DNA of 64,000 nucleotides, taken from positions 1 through 64,000 of the forward strand of contig JAHEJN010000001.1 of the NCBI GenBank assembly GCA_024638845.1, in the 5' to 3' direction. This DNA is from Acidimicrobiales bacterium. GTDB lineage: Bacteria; Actinomycetota; Acidimicrobiia; Acidimicrobiales; JAHEJN01. Of the stretch, positions 1 to 9,161 are shown piece after piece (positions within the stretch are counted from its first letter, which is position 1; the number at the start of each line of letters is the position of its first letter). The notes beneath the pieces are model-generated. The model was not told the DNA's origin. It did no database searches and saw nothing but the letters and a program-made list of their open reading frames with translations. A program made the translations under genes and the position numbers.

Positions 1-389
1 AACGGCTGGTGACCGACTTCGTGTCGGTGGTGTTGGCCCACCGCGACATCGCCGTTCTGGTCCGTCGGGACACGTATGTGGCCGACCACGAGGCGTTCGG
101 AGCGCGCCTCGACAGAGCGTCTGGGCGGATCCGTCGAGCCATCACCGGCCCGGAACCGACCGAAGCGGCGGCCGTCGCCGCCATCGCCGCAACCGGAGGC
201 CTGTGGCGTCCGATAGAGACCCTCCCGGCCGACGACGTCGTGCAGCACCTCGATTCGATCGTGCGCGTCATCCTGAGCGGCCACACCCGGTACGAACCCC
301 CCACGACTCGACGCACGGAACCACCCCGCGCTGTTGCGCGCACCCGGCCGAGCCGGGGTGGAGCCGCCGGTTGGAACACCTACGAGTAG
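1..389 (+). CDS. TetR-family regulator, C-terminal part (truncated by window edge)
   Basis: The frame is open from the first codon of the window to a TAG at 387-389, so only the C-terminal part of a longer gene is present. The visible part reads as helices with a basic patch (residues LVRRD) and the spacing usual in the ligand/dimer domain of TetR regulators. The DNA-binding domain would lie outside the window. The last ~30 residues are Arg/Pro/Thr-rich and probably disordered. A GTG at 9 is not taken as the start because the frame continues upstream. It ends 10 bp from a convergent glycosyltransferase. The family assignment is an inference from the C-terminal pattern alone. Confidence 0.45.
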   Translation, partial: RLVTDFVSVVLAHRDIAVLVRRDTYVADHEAFGARLDRASGRIRRAITGPEPTEAAAVAAIAATGGLWRPIETLPADDVVQHLDSIVRVILSGHTRYEPPTTRRTEPPRAVARTRPSRGGAAGWNTYE

Positions 390-399
390 CGCGAGTCGC

Positions 400-1239
400 T
401 CACAGCCGGATCCAGCCCGTCGGGTTGCCGCAGTTCCAGTCGCCCAGCCGCTCGCGGCCGAGGTCGGTGACCCAGCGCTCGGGCTGCACCACCACCGCCG
501 ACGGGTTCGGATCGAGCCATGCCCCCCACCAGGCGAACGTCGAGTTGGGGATCACATGGTGGTCACACCACGACATCAGGATCAGATCCTCCTCGGCGCG
601 GTTGCCCGCCACGACGGTGAGCGGGTGGTCGAGAACCAGATGCTCCCGGCACCACTCCGGCTCATCGGAGAACACCACCACGCGGTCGACCGAAGGGACG
701 AGCTCGAGCGCCCGTTGGTACCACTCGGGCTCGAGGTCGAGGCGGCGAAGCACCTGCTGTCCCGACCAGGCGTATTCGCCACGACGAACCGACACACTCA
801 CCGTGGCGCCCTCCAGCACGGCTGCGTACTTCTCGCGCAACCGTTGCGTTCGTCGCGGCGACAGACCGAACGCGTCGAGCAGTCGGGAACGGTATCGGAC
901 GAAGTACTTCTCGTCGGAGAACAGCCCGTCGAGCATACGGTCGCGGCCGGGGACGTGACGCAGAGGTCGCGCCGTCGGTGTGTGATCGCGCTCGCGGATC
1001 AGGTAGGTGGAAGGCCCGAAGTAGGCGAAGGGCCCGGTCATCAGCTTGGGGAACGCCCGGGTCACGGAGTTCCAGCCCGTGTGCTCGACAGCGCTGAGAT
1101 TGGTGCGCTGCCAGTACCCGAAGACCGGTTGCAGATCGTGGTCCCACGCGTGGGCCAGCGTGGCTGCGGTGGTCAGCATCTGATTCCCGAGGCGCCCGCG
1201 GAAGATGCATCCCACGCGAGAGCGGCGCCGCGGCCTCAT
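400..1239 (-). CDS. GT11-like (alpha-1,2-fucosyltransferase-type) glycosyltransferase
   Basis: A 279-residue protein if the ATG at 1239 is used; a longer in-frame start at 1290 only adds a weak basic leader. The N-terminus carries GRLGNQM at residues 15-21, the usual opening of GT11 fucosyltransferases. The middle has a VSVRRGEY stretch that fits the nucleotide-sugar-binding HxRRxDY-type motif with its first His replaced by Ser. Near the end is IPNSTFAWWGAWL, a further GT11 hallmark. It probably transfers fucose or a similar sugar from a GDP-sugar to a surface glycan in the cytoplasm. It diverges from another glycosyltransferase, with 69 bp between the starts, suggesting a small glycan locus. 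The family is fairly certain; donor and acceptor are not. Confidence 0.8.
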   Translation of the reverse strand: MRPRRRSRVGCIFRGRLGNQMLTTAATLAHAWDHDLQPVFGYWQRTNLSAVEHTGWNSVTRAFPKLMTGPFAYFGPSTYLIRERDHTPTARPLRHVPGRDRMLDGLFSDEKYFVRYRSRLLDAFGLSPRRTQRLREKYAAVLEGATVSVSVRRGEYAWSGQQVLRRLDLEPEWYQRALELVPSVDRVVVFSDEPEWCREHLVLDHPLTVVAGNRAEEDLILMSWCDHHVIPNSTFAWWGAWLDPNPSAVVVQPERWVTDLGRERLGDWNCGNPTGWIRL

Positions 1240-1308
1240 CGGTCCGAGAGAAGCCCGAGCCGACGACAGCGTTCCCCACGAGACGCCCAATTGTGGAAGT
1301 CTTCCGTC

Positions 1309-2115
1309 ATGGCGCCCGAGACCGCCCCCTCGACACCGAGCGGGAGCGACGGCCGGTCAACCGGCACGGCGGTGTTCACCATGGCCCGCAACGAATCGGT
1401 GTTCCTGCCGATCTGGGTCGCCTATTGCCGGCGCTTCTTTCCCGCCGAATGCGTTCACGTCTTCGACCATCTCGGCACCGACGGTAGCGCCGAGGCCGTA
1501 CGAGATCGCCACGGCTGCGTGCTCCATCGCGAGAATCATCCGGCCTACGACGATTTCGACTGGTACACCCGCCGCATCGAGGCGCTCCAGGCCGAGCTCC
1601 TCACGCGATATCGGGTAGTGATCTTCGCCGAATCCGACGAGATCATCTGGCACCCGGCCGGCCTCTCGACCTACGCCGACGCCTTCGACGCCCCCGCCGC
1701 ACGGTGCACCGGCTATCAGCTCTGGCACGACCGCGAGACCGAAGCGCCCATCGACCTCACCGAGCCGATCCTCCATCAACGGTCGCGGTGGTTCAGGCGA
1801 CCCAACTTCGACAAGCCGACCGTCGTGACCCGACCGGTTCGCTACCAGCACGGATTCCACGACGCCGAGGGTTCCTTCGCTCGCGACGACGAGCTCCTGC
1901 TGCTTCATCTCCACACCATGGACGTCGGTGTTGCGCGGGCCAAGAAGCTCCGGATCTCGGCGTACACCGACTACAACGAGAGCACCCGATCCCGGGACCT
2001 CGGTCGGCACAACCGACTCGACGCCATCGAGTTCGAGACCTGGTGGCAGGACCTCGCCGACGAGTACCGGATCGAGCCCATTCCCGACAGCCTCCGTCGC
2101 TCGATCCCCATCTGA
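1309..2115 (+). CDS. Glycosyltransferase family 2-like protein (Glyco_tranf_2_4 type)
   Basis: A 268-residue protein starting at ATG 1309; the frame is open further upstream but runs antisense through the fucosyltransferase-like gene. The start region has MARNESVFLPIWVAYCRRFF, the classic opening of the Glyco_tranf_2_4/GT92-like proteins. FAESDEI takes the place of the metal-binding DxD/DEF segment. A His-rich stretch (LLLHLHTMD) follows in the C-terminal half. The role is likely addition of a sugar to a cell-surface polymer. It is divergent from the GT11-like gene and convergent with a lipoprotein gene 8 bp downstream. Confidence 0.75.
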   Translation: MAPETAPSTPSGSDGRSTGTAVFTMARNESVFLPIWVAYCRRFFPAECVHVFDHLGTDGSAEAVRDRHGCVLHRENHPAYDDFDWYTRRIEALQAELLTRYRVVIFAESDEIIWHPAGLSTYADAFDAPAARCTGYQLWHDRETEAPIDLTEPILHQRSRWFRRPNFDKPTVVTRPVRYQHGFHDAEGSFARDDELLLLHLHTMDVGVARAKKLRISAYTDYNESTRSRDLGRHNRLDAIEFETWWQDLADEYRIEPIPDSLRRSIPI

Positions 2116-2123
2116 ACGGCGGC

Positions 2124-2906
2124 TCACGCGAGGTCGGCCACGAACGTGTCGATGATGCTGGCCATGGCCGCCCAATCGGCCTCGGTTACCGCAACCACCT
2201 GCACCAGAATCAGGTACGACCCGTCGGCGGGCTCGGCGACCAGATTCACGAAGACGCTCTGTTCGGGGCCACACTCCACGTACAGATCGAAGGCGCCCCG
2301 GTAGACGCCGTCGTCGTAGGGTCGAGTGCTCTCGAGAACACACTCCTCGTCGAAGACCGACGCCTCGAGCAGATCGCCGACCGAGTCGAAGGGCAAGCGA
2401 TCGGATGCGCCGATGAACAACCCGGGAGTTCCCCATCCCGCGTTGAACTCCGCCACGTCGGGCGAAGCGCTCAGTGCCGGTCCGACGGGCTCGTCACCTT
2501 CGATGAAGTCGCCGCCGGCCCATGGCCGTCGGTCGATGTCGGTCCATACCGAGGGCACCGAAACCGTGATCAGTCCCTCGTCGTCGCTGATCTCGACGTA
2601 CTCCAGATACACCGAACCCGCCGCTGGGAGCGGGCCGACCCCGCGGATCTCGCCGAGCGCTCCCACCGACTCCGAAGGAGGGGTCTCGGTCGTCGGCTTG
2701 GGTGAGGTCCCGTTCGGGGAGGGCTCGGCGGTCGGGAGCACTGCGGGCGTCGGCGCCTCGGGCTCCGGTGCGACGGGGGTCGTCGGCTCGGGAACCTCCG
2801 TGCCGACCGCGCCCTCGACGGGAAGCGCGATCTCGGCCGAGCAACCGGCCACAAGGGACCCGAGCGCGAAGATCACCGCCGCGACCATGCGCCGGCTCGA
2901 CGTCAC
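2124..2906 (-). CDS. Lipoprotein of unknown function
   Basis: A 260-residue protein with a basic n-region, a hydrophobic core and the lipobox LVAGC, so Cys22 should be lipidated and the protein anchored outside the membrane. Residues ~30-75 are a Pro/Glu/Thr-rich linker. The remaining ~180 residues are a compact acidic domain of alternating beta-like segments containing two cysteines (in DEECVL and VECGPE) about 25 residues apart, which could form a disulfide. No family is recognised. It lies 71 bp downstream of two leftward ATP-grasp genes and may be co-transcribed with them. Confidence 0.7.
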   Translation of the reverse strand: MTSSRRMVAAVIFALGSLVAGCSAEIALPVEGAVGTEVPEPTTPVAPEPEAPTPAVLPTAEPSPNGTSPKPTTETPPSESVGALGEIRGVGPLPAAGSVYLEYVEISDDEGLITVSVPSVWTDIDRRPWAGGDFIEGDEPVGPALSASPDVAEFNAGWGTPGLFIGASDRLPFDSVGDLLEASVFDEECVLESTRPYDDGVYRGAFDLYVECGPEQSVFVNLVAEPADGSYLILVQVVAVTEADWAAMASIIDTFVADLA

Positions 2907-2977
2907 GCGTCCACGACCACTACTGCAACCTCACCGATGCTCGTCGACACTAGCGGAGCGCCCCGCCCACCTTTCGG

Positions 2978-4195
2978 TCAGTCGCAGTACAAATGGACTA
3001 CTGAGGCGATGCGGTCGACCATGGCCACGGTCGTCTCGAAGTCGGGATGGCGAACGACGATGATCCCGTCGGAAAGCACCGTTGCCCGCCAGTCCCGGCG
3101 CAGCGCACCCAACGCGACCAGGTCGACGTTGACCACGTGTTCGCCCATCGTGGCCATCATGGCGCCGAGTCCCTCGATACGAGTGACGATGCCCGATCCG
3201 TGGGCTCGCTTGATCACCTGACCGACGTTGTACAGACGCTCGTTCGGTTGGCTGAAGGTGCCGTGACATACGGCCTCGGCCCAGCCGGCGTACAGATCGG
3301 TGTCGCAGGCGTAGTTCATCATGTCGGTCAGGCGGCCCCCCGGCGAGCGGGCGCCGATCTCCCCGAAGACGACCTCGCCGGTGGCCGTGCGATACCACTC
3401 CATGTGGGTGAATCCGCTCTGCACGCCCATCGCGTCGATCACGTTGCGGCCCAGGGCCACCCCATCGGCGATGAACGGGTGGGTCAGGTCTCTCCACGCG
3501 ATCACCTGCGGGCTGATCCACTCGACCTGCTTGCCGATGAGTGGATTCGGACGGTACTCGCACACGTTCTCGAAGGCGATGGAGCCGGCGGCACACACGG
3601 TGTCGTAGGTGAACTCGTCGCCGGAGATGAACTCCTCGACGCTCACCTCGGGAACATGACCCAGACCGCCGAGCACCGCCTCGAGCTCGGCGTCGTTCTC
3701 GATGCGATGGGTGTCCATGGCCCCGGCACCGGCAATGGGCTTGATGATGACCGGGTACCCGATACGCGCGGCCGCCTCACGACAACCGTCACGGGTCGAG
3801 GCCCGCAGGGAGACAGGCGTCCGGAGACCGGCAGCCTGGACGAGCTTCTTCATCTCGCCCTTGTCCCGGAACGGCACGGTCTGGTCGACGGTCATGCCGG
3901 GAACGCCGATGGCCTCGCGGAGCCGCGCCGCCATGACCATCGTGGGCTCCCACAGCGCCTCCACCCGATCGACGTTGCGGCCCGAGAGCTGCCCGAGCAC
4001 CGTGGCGATCGCGACGTCCTCGTCGGCCCAGGACCCGATCTCGATGTAGCTCGACAGCGCTCGCTTGGTCGGTTCGGGGAGGGAGTCGACGGGCTGATCG
4101 CCGACGCCGACCACCCGGGCGCCGACCTCGGCCAGGCCCGAGACGAACAACGGGATGTCGGTCGGGTAGCCCGGGGAGAGGAACACGACGTCCAT
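2978..4195 (-). CDS. ATP-grasp ligase A
   Basis: A 405-residue ATP-grasp protein. An N-terminal Rossmann-like pre-ATP-grasp domain (MDVVFLSPGYP) precedes RDKGEMKKL and YPVIIKPIAGAGA, the phosphate-binding region. SVEEFISGDEF gives the adenine/metal region and GEIGARSPGG the Mg-binding end. The layout resembles carnosine synthase/PurK-type carboxylate-amine ligases. Such enzymes activate a carboxylate as acyl phosphate and join it to an amine. The ATG at 4195 overlaps the stop of the upstream paralogue by one base (TGATG), so the two are translationally coupled. It is similar in length and order of motifs to the proteins at 4195-5418 and 5496-6719, suggesting local duplication. The substrate is unknown. 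Confidence 0.85.
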   Translation of the reverse strand: MDVVFLSPGYPTDIPLFVSGLAEVGARVVGVGDQPVDSLPEPTKRALSSYIEIGSWADEDVAIATVLGQLSGRNVDRVEALWEPTMVMAARLREAIGVPGMTVDQTVPFRDKGEMKKLVQAAGLRTPVSLRASTRDGCREAAARIGYPVIIKPIAGAGAMDTHRIENDAELEAVLGGLGHVPEVSVEEFISGDEFTYDTVCAAGSIAFENVCEYRPNPLIGKQVEWISPQVIAWRDLTHPFIADGVALGRNVIDAMGVQSGFTHMEWYRTATGEVVFGEIGARSPGGRLTDMMNYACDTDLYAGWAEAVCHGTFSQPNERLYNVGQVIKRAHGSGIVTRIEGLGAMMATMGEHVVNVDLVALGALRRDWRATVLSDGIIVVRHPDFETTVAMVDRIASVVHLYCD

Positions 4196-5418
4196 CAGCC
4201 GCACTCCACCCTGATCGTCGAGACGATCTCGGCCAGCGCGTCGTCGACCTCGCCGGTGTCGGCCCCTCGCACGATCACGTAGCCGTCGCCCTCGTAGGTA
4301 TCGGTGGCGTGGCTCCCGACCTGCGGCAACTGCGACTCGACCACGAGGGCATGGGTCTGCGGGCTGACGCGGTCGATCCCGGTGACCGACGTGATCGTCC
4401 GGCCGGCGCCCTGGGCTCGGAGGTACGCGGCACCGACGGCGTACCGGCGTTCGGGAGGGTCGAAGACACCGTGCACCACCAGGCGGGCCCACGCCGCGTA
4501 CATGTCGGTGTCGTGGGCCCACGACATCAGCGACGCTATCTGCGCCCCCGGCGGCCGAGCACCCACCTCGGAAATGGCCACCGAGCCGTCGACCCGTCGA
4601 AACCATTCGAGGTGTGACAGCCCGGTGGACAGCCCGAGTGCCCTGACCGCCCGGGTGCCGACGTCGCGGATGTCGGCGAACTCGTCTCCGGAGATCTCCC
4701 TCGGCAACACGATGCACCACTGGATCCAGGGGTTCTCGAGCACGGTCAGCGGTGTCGGGTCGTAGCGGCCGATGGAATGCCACACCAGCTCGCCGTCGAC
4801 CAGCACGCTCTCGAAGGAGAACTCCTGACCCACGAGGAACTCCTCCAACAACACGGGCACGGCAGCCGTCGGCGGGCTGTGCGACAACCACCGTTCCATC
4901 GTGTCGGCATCGTCGATGCGGAACGTGTTGCGGGCTCCCATTCCCGCGAGTGGCTTCACGACCACAGGTTGTTGCCAGCGTCCGATGATGTCACGAGCCA
5001 GCGGAGCCGAATCGACTCGGGCATTGCGGGCGCAAGGGATGCCGACCGCCTCGAAGACGGCCTTCATGCGAGCCTTGTCGCGGAACTGCTCGGCCACCTC
5101 GACTCCCATGCCGGGAACACCGAGCCGTTCCCGAACCTCGGCCATCGGCACCTGGAGGTTCTCGAGGATCGCGGTGAGCACGTCTACTCCGCCGCGTGCC
5201 GATTGCAGCGCCGCCACCGCTCCGGTGAGCTGCTCGACGTCGAGACAGTCGTCGATCCGCCAGTGGGCCGACAAGCCCTCACGAATGCGATCGGGGAAGC
5301 GTTCGAGCGGATCGCTGCTCACGACGGCAACATCGGCCCCGGGAACCTGCACCATCGCGCCGAGGAAACGGTTGGTCGCGTCGAGCACATAGGGGGCAAC
5401 GAACACGACATTCACCAC
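4195..5418 (-). CDS. ATP-grasp ligase B
   Basis: A 407-residue paralogue of the neighbouring ATP-grasp proteins, starting at GTG 5418 (a second GTG follows at once). Visible landmarks are FRDKARMKAVFEA, the ATP-binding segment VVVKPLAGMGA, LLEEFLVGQEF and SEVGARPPGA near the C-terminus. All residues expected for ATP and Mg binding appear present, so it should be an active carboxylate-amine ligase. It is the first gene of a leftward pair and diverges from ligase C across a 77-bp gap holding a candidate shared operator. Divergence in the N-terminal domain between A, B and C suggests they recognise different substrates. Confidence 0.85.
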   Translation of the reverse strand: MVNVVFVAPYVLDATNRFLGAMVQVPGADVAVVSSDPLERFPDRIREGLSAHWRIDDCLDVEQLTGAVAALQSARGGVDVLTAILENLQVPMAEVRERLGVPGMGVEVAEQFRDKARMKAVFEAVGIPCARNARVDSAPLARDIIGRWQQPVVVKPLAGMGARNTFRIDDADTMERWLSHSPPTAAVPVLLEEFLVGQEFSFESVLVDGELVWHSIGRYDPTPLTVLENPWIQWCIVLPREISGDEFADIRDVGTRAVRALGLSTGLSHLEWFRRVDGSVAISEVGARPPGAQIASLMSWAHDTDMYAAWARLVVHGVFDPPERRYAVGAAYLRAQGAGRTITSVTGIDRVSPQTHALVVESQLPQVGSHATDTYEGDGYVIVRGADTGEVDDALAEIVSTIRVECG

Positions 5419-5495
5419 GGTGAGCGACGGTACTGCACCAGTTGTGCTGGCGTCGTCGTGACGCCGGCGCCGGCGGGGTCGGGTACAACTGTGTC
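5419..5495. promoter_or_regulatory. Divergent promoter region between ATP-grasp genes
   Basis: These 77 bp separate the GTG starts of the leftward and rightward ATP-grasp operons, so both promoters must lie here or inside the genes. CAGTTGT at 5439-5445 and its inverse ACAACTG at 5485-5491 form an inverted repeat. Between them are GGCGT/ACGCC (5449-5453, 5461-5465) and a perfect 12-bp palindrome at 5463-5474. These could bind a regulator acting on both arms, but no consensus -10/-35 is clear and no regulator gene is adjacent. Confidence 0.35.
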
Positions 5496-6719
5496 GTGAA
5501 CGTGATCCTGATCGAGCCGAGCTTCCCCGACAACCAAAAGCAGTTCGCGCGGGGATTGGCCGAAGCGGGTGCCACCGTGATCGGTATCGGTGAGCGACCC
5601 AAGGACGGGCTCGACGGCGACGTCGGCGAGTGGTTGATGCACTACGAGCAGGTCCGGTCCGTCGTCGACGACGACGACGTCGAGCGGGCGGTGCGATGGA
5701 TCCAGGATCGCCTGTGGGTCGACCGACTCGAGGCGACCATCGAGGCCCACATCATGACGGCCGCCCGGGTGCGGGAGGCGTGCGGCATTCCCGGCACGTC
5801 GGTGCTCACTGCCCACCTCTGCCGCGACAAGCCGGCCATGAAGGAGGTCCTCCGAGGTGCCGGTATTCCGTGTGCGCAATCGACCGGCGCGTCCACCGCC
5901 GACGAGGTTCGCGCCTTTGCCGTCGAGGTCGGCTATCCGCTCGTGATCAAGCCACCCGACGGAGCCGGGGCGTCGGGCACGCACCGTGTCGACGACGACA
6001 TCGACCTGGAACGAGCCATCGCGGCCAGCGGCCTGGCCCACGGCGCCACCGTGGCCGTCGAGGAGTTCATCGAGGGCCACGAGGGTTTCTTCGACACGAT
6101 CACCATCGACGGCGAGGTCGTCCACGAGTTCGTCAGCCACTACTACCCAACCGTCCTCGAGGCCATGCGGACGCGCTGGATCTCGCCTCAGTTCATCGCG
6201 ACCAACCGCGTCGACTCCGCTTTCGCCTACGACGACGTCAAGGAGATGGGTCGGCGGGTCGTCTCGGCCCTCGGCATCGGGACGTCGGCGACGCACATGG
6301 AGTGGTTCGCCGGGCCCAAGGGGCTGAAGTTCTCCGAGATCGGCTGTCGCCCTCCCGGGGTGAGGGCGTGGGATCTCTACGCGGCAGGAAACGACATGGA
6401 CATGTACCGCGAGTGGGCCGAGGCCATCGTCCACGGCCGTCCTCGCCAGGCTCCGTCACGTCGGTTCGCGGCGGGAATCATCGCGTTGCGGCCCGAAGCC
6501 GACGGGTCGATCGCGGGCTACACCGGGCTCGAGGAGATCCAGCAGCGCTACGGCGAGCTCATCATCGACGCCCACCTCCCCGAAGCCGGTACCCCCACCC
6601 AACCGGTGGCCGCGGGGTACATGGCCAACGCGTGGGTTCGGGCCCGCCATCCCGACTTCGATCGGCTGCGCGAAGTCCTCGACGACATCGGCCGCACGGT
6701 GAAGGTGCACGCCACATGA
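5496..6719 (+). CDS. ATP-grasp ligase C
   Basis: A 407-residue protein starting at GTG 5496; the frame opens earlier but the leader has no similarity to the paralogues, whereas from 5496 it begins NVILIEPSFPD like them. ATP-grasp landmarks are CRDKPAMKEVL, YPLVIKPPDGAGA, VEEFIEGHEGF and SEIGCRPPGVRA. It should form an amide or peptide bond with ATP hydrolysis. Its stop overlaps the start of the downstream esterase by ATGA, heading a rightward operon of esterase, ATP-grasp, esterase and GCS2-CBS ligase. Exact substrates cannot be read from sequence. Confidence 0.85.
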   Translation: MNVILIEPSFPDNQKQFARGLAEAGATVIGIGERPKDGLDGDVGEWLMHYEQVRSVVDDDDVERAVRWIQDRLWVDRLEATIEAHIMTAARVREACGIPGTSVLTAHLCRDKPAMKEVLRGAGIPCAQSTGASTADEVRAFAVEVGYPLVIKPPDGAGASGTHRVDDDIDLERAIAASGLAHGATVAVEEFIEGHEGFFDTITIDGEVVHEFVSHYYPTVLEAMRTRWISPQFIATNRVDSAFAYDDVKEMGRRVVSALGIGTSATHMEWFAGPKGLKFSEIGCRPPGVRAWDLYAAGNDMDMYREWAEAIVHGRPRQAPSRRFAAGIIALRPEADGSIAGYTGLEEIQQRYGELIIDAHLPEAGTPTQPVAAGYMANAWVRARHPDFDRLREVLDDIGRTVKVHAT

Positions 6720-7933
6720 CCGAGGCAGTTCTCGCGCCACGGCTCGACCTCGATCCCGCCCTGACGCCGTTGGTTCTCGATCGTCTCGTGTTCGATCGTG
6801 GGTTCCCGCTCCTCGCCGAGGGAGTCACCACCTTCGCCTATCGCGGCGACGTCGAGTCGGTCCGCCTCGTGCACTTCGGGATCGGCCTCGCCGAGGACCT
6901 CCACTTCGAGCGTCTCGGCGATTCGACGTGGTGGCTGCTGGCTCTCGGGCTGCCCGAGGGAACCCGGCTCGAGTACCAGCTCGAGATCTGCGAGAACGGC
7001 AACCACCGGGTGATCGAGGACCCGCTCAACCCCTACGAGGCACGAAACCCCTTCGGACAGAACTCGGTGTGCCGTTCGCACGGGTACGAGGTGCCCCCGT
7101 GGGCGTTGCACGATGCGACCGCCGAACCCGGATCGCACCGGTCACTCACCATTCCGAGCGCCGCGCTCGGTCGAGCCGTGCCGGTCACGGTGTACCTGCC
7201 GGCGTCGTTCACGACCGAACCCGAGCACCGGTACCCCCTGATGGTCCTGCACGACGGCACCGACTACCTGCACTACGCCGCCGCGAGCACGGTGGTCGAC
7301 AACCTCATCCATCGGGGGCTGGTGCCCGAGCTGGTGGTCGCGTTCTGCGATCCCCATGATCGTCTCGTCGAGTACGCCGACGACGAACGCCATGCCCGGT
7401 TCGTGGCCGAGGAGCTGGTGCCCTACCTCGAGGCCCACGTCCCGCTGCTCGACGGGCGCGACGCCCGCTGTCTCGGCGGTGCGAGCTTCGGTGCCGTCGC
7501 GGCGCTGTCGACCGCCGTCCGCTATCCCGACACGTTCGGACGGCTCATGTTGCAGTCGGGCTCCTTTGCCGGCGCCGGGGTCGGCTGCCTCGAGCGGACC
7601 GACGAGATCTGGGCGCCGGTGCACGACTTCGTGAAGCGCTACCTCGCCGATCCGATCGCGGTCGCCGACAGGGTCTTCATGAGCTGCGGAGTGTTCGAAC
7701 CGCTCATCTGCGAGAACCGGGCACTGCGACCCGTCCTGAAGGACACCGGCATGCAAGTGGTCACCGGCGAGGCCCGCGACGGCCACACGTGGGGCTGCTG
7801 GCGCGACATGCTCGGCGTGGCCCTTCCCTGGCTGTTCGCCGACACGTTCCGGCCCCGCGAAGTGCGGCTCTTCGAGCGACCGCAGCCCTCTGCTACCTTG
7901 CCCTCGACCAACCCTGGGGATCCACATGGCTGA
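6716..7933 (+). CDS. Enterochelin-esterase-like alpha/beta hydrolase
   Basis: A 405-residue protein. Residues ~1-130 look like an immunoglobulin-like N-terminal domain of the kind found in Fes/enterochelin esterases (RVIEDPLNPYEARNPFG). The rest is an alpha/beta hydrolase of the esterase D family. The nucleophile elbow is GASFG, with Ser257, and a late DGHTWGCW segment supplies the catalytic His. No signal peptide is seen, so it should act in the cytoplasm. Between ligases it could release or transfer an ester- or amide-linked product. It overlaps the ligase C stop by 4 bp and the next ATP-grasp start by 8 bp, so the three are tightly coupled. Confidence 0.8.
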   Translation: MTEAVLAPRLDLDPALTPLVLDRLVFDRGFPLLAEGVTTFAYRGDVESVRLVHFGIGLAEDLHFERLGDSTWWLLALGLPEGTRLEYQLEICENGNHRVIEDPLNPYEARNPFGQNSVCRSHGYEVPPWALHDATAEPGSHRSLTIPSAALGRAVPVTVYLPASFTTEPEHRYPLMVLHDGTDYLHYAAASTVVDNLIHRGLVPELVVAFCDPHDRLVEYADDERHARFVAEELVPYLEAHVPLLDGRDARCLGGASFGAVAALSTAVRYPDTFGRLMLQSGSFAGAGVGCLERTDEIWAPVHDFVKRYLADPIAVADRVFMSCGVFEPLICENRALRPVLKDTGMQVVTGEARDGHTWGCWRDMLGVALPWLFADTFRPREVRLFERPQPSATLPSTNPGDPHG

Positions 7934-9161
7934 TGTACGGCGCGTCATCGGGCTGTCGCTCGGCGCCGACCTGTGCTGGCCCATCTGTTACGAGGAGGTG
8001 CTCGATCGCCTCGACCTCAATGTGGAGATCGAGGGTGACTCGATCCGCTTCGATGTCGAGCGGGTCACGATCGAACCGTTCTACCTCCGCCAGCCCGTGC
8101 GCTACGACGTGGTCATCGACCGCCTCACCCACTGGTACGGCACCAGTCGGGAGTGGATCAAGAAGGCGATCCTCATGGACGGCCTGTACGTGTTCAACAA
8201 CCCGTGGTCCATCCAGTCGAACGAGAAGCACACGTCGTACTGCGCCATGATGCGCCTCGGCATGCCCATCCCGACCACCTGGATGGTGCCGCCCAAGAGC
8301 TACGACTCGCGGGCCGATCTCGACATCACCCTCGAGCGATACGCCCGGATGTTCGACCTCGCCGAGCTGGGCGAGAAGGTCGGATACCCGATGTACATCA
8401 AGCCCTACGACGGTGGCGGCTGGGCGGGCGTCAGTCGGATCGGCACCGCCGACGACCTCCAGCGGCTCTACGACGAGAGCGGCACCTACCTGATGCATCT
8501 CCAGCAGGCCGTCGACCCCCACGACCTGTTCATCCGATGCGTCGGACTCGGCCCCCAGGTGCGAGTCGTGCGGTACGACCCCGGGGCTGCGCTGCACGAT
8601 CGCTACACCACCGACGACGGTGCGGTTCCCGACGACCAACGTCAGCACCTCGTCGACACCACGCTCACGATCAACTCGTTCTTCGGGTGGGACTTCAACT
8701 CGTGCGAGGCGCTGCGCCAGGACGATGCCTGGTTCCCCATCGACTTCGCCAACCCCTGTCCCGACTCGCAGGTCACCTCGCTGCACTACCACTTCCCCTG
8801 GTTGATCGCAGCCAACCTCCGTTGGTCGCTCTTCTGCGCGGCGACCCGGCGGCCGATGCGACCCAACCTCGACTGGCAACCCTATTTCGACATCGCCGAC
8901 ACCGACGCGCCCTACGAGGAGAAACTGAAGGGCTACGCGGCAATCGCTCGGGACCGCCTCCAGACCGACGCATTCGAGGCGTTCTGCGCCGAGCACCTGT
9001 CGCATCTCGATCAGGTTCTGTGGGACTTCTTCGGCACCGACACCGCCCACGACGCCGTCCGGCTCAAGGTCGGCGCGATGTACCCCGACCACGAGGTCGA
9101 CGAGTACACCGAGAAGTTCTGGTCACGTATCCAGCAATGGCGCCAGGACTCGGCGCCATGA
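7926..9161 (+). CDS. RimK-like ATP-grasp protein D
   Basis: A 411-residue protein with an ATP-grasp core: VGYPMYIKPYDGGGWAGVSR is the glycine-rich ATP-binding segment, and FPIDFANPCPDS gives the Asp/Asn metal ligands. The N-terminal third is distinct from ligases A-C and contains a Tyr/Trp-rich stretch. It resembles the stand-alone RimK/glutathione-synthetase-like proteins found next to GCS2 ligases more than the PurK-like enzymes. It likely adds an amine or amino acid to a carboxylate. Its start lies inside the upstream esterase end and its stop overlaps the next gene by ATGA. The substrate is unknown. Confidence 0.8.
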   Translation: MADVRRVIGLSLGADLCWPICYEEVLDRLDLNVEIEGDSIRFDVERVTIEPFYLRQPVRYDVVIDRLTHWYGTSREWIKKAILMDGLYVFNNPWSIQSNEKHTSYCAMMRLGMPIPTTWMVPPKSYDSRADLDITLERYARMFDLAELGEKVGYPMYIKPYDGGGWAGVSRIGTADDLQRLYDESGTYLMHLQQAVDPHDLFIRCVGLGPQVRVVRYDPGAALHDRYTTDDGAVPDDQRQHLVDTTLTINSFFGWDFNSCEALRQDDAWFPIDFANPCPDSQVTSLHYHFPWLIAANLRWSLFCAATRRPMRPNLDWQPYFDIADTDAPYEEKLKGYAAIARDRLQTDAFEAFCAEHLSHLDQVLWDFFGTDTAHDAVRLKVGAMYPDHEVDEYTEKFWSRIQQWRQDSAP

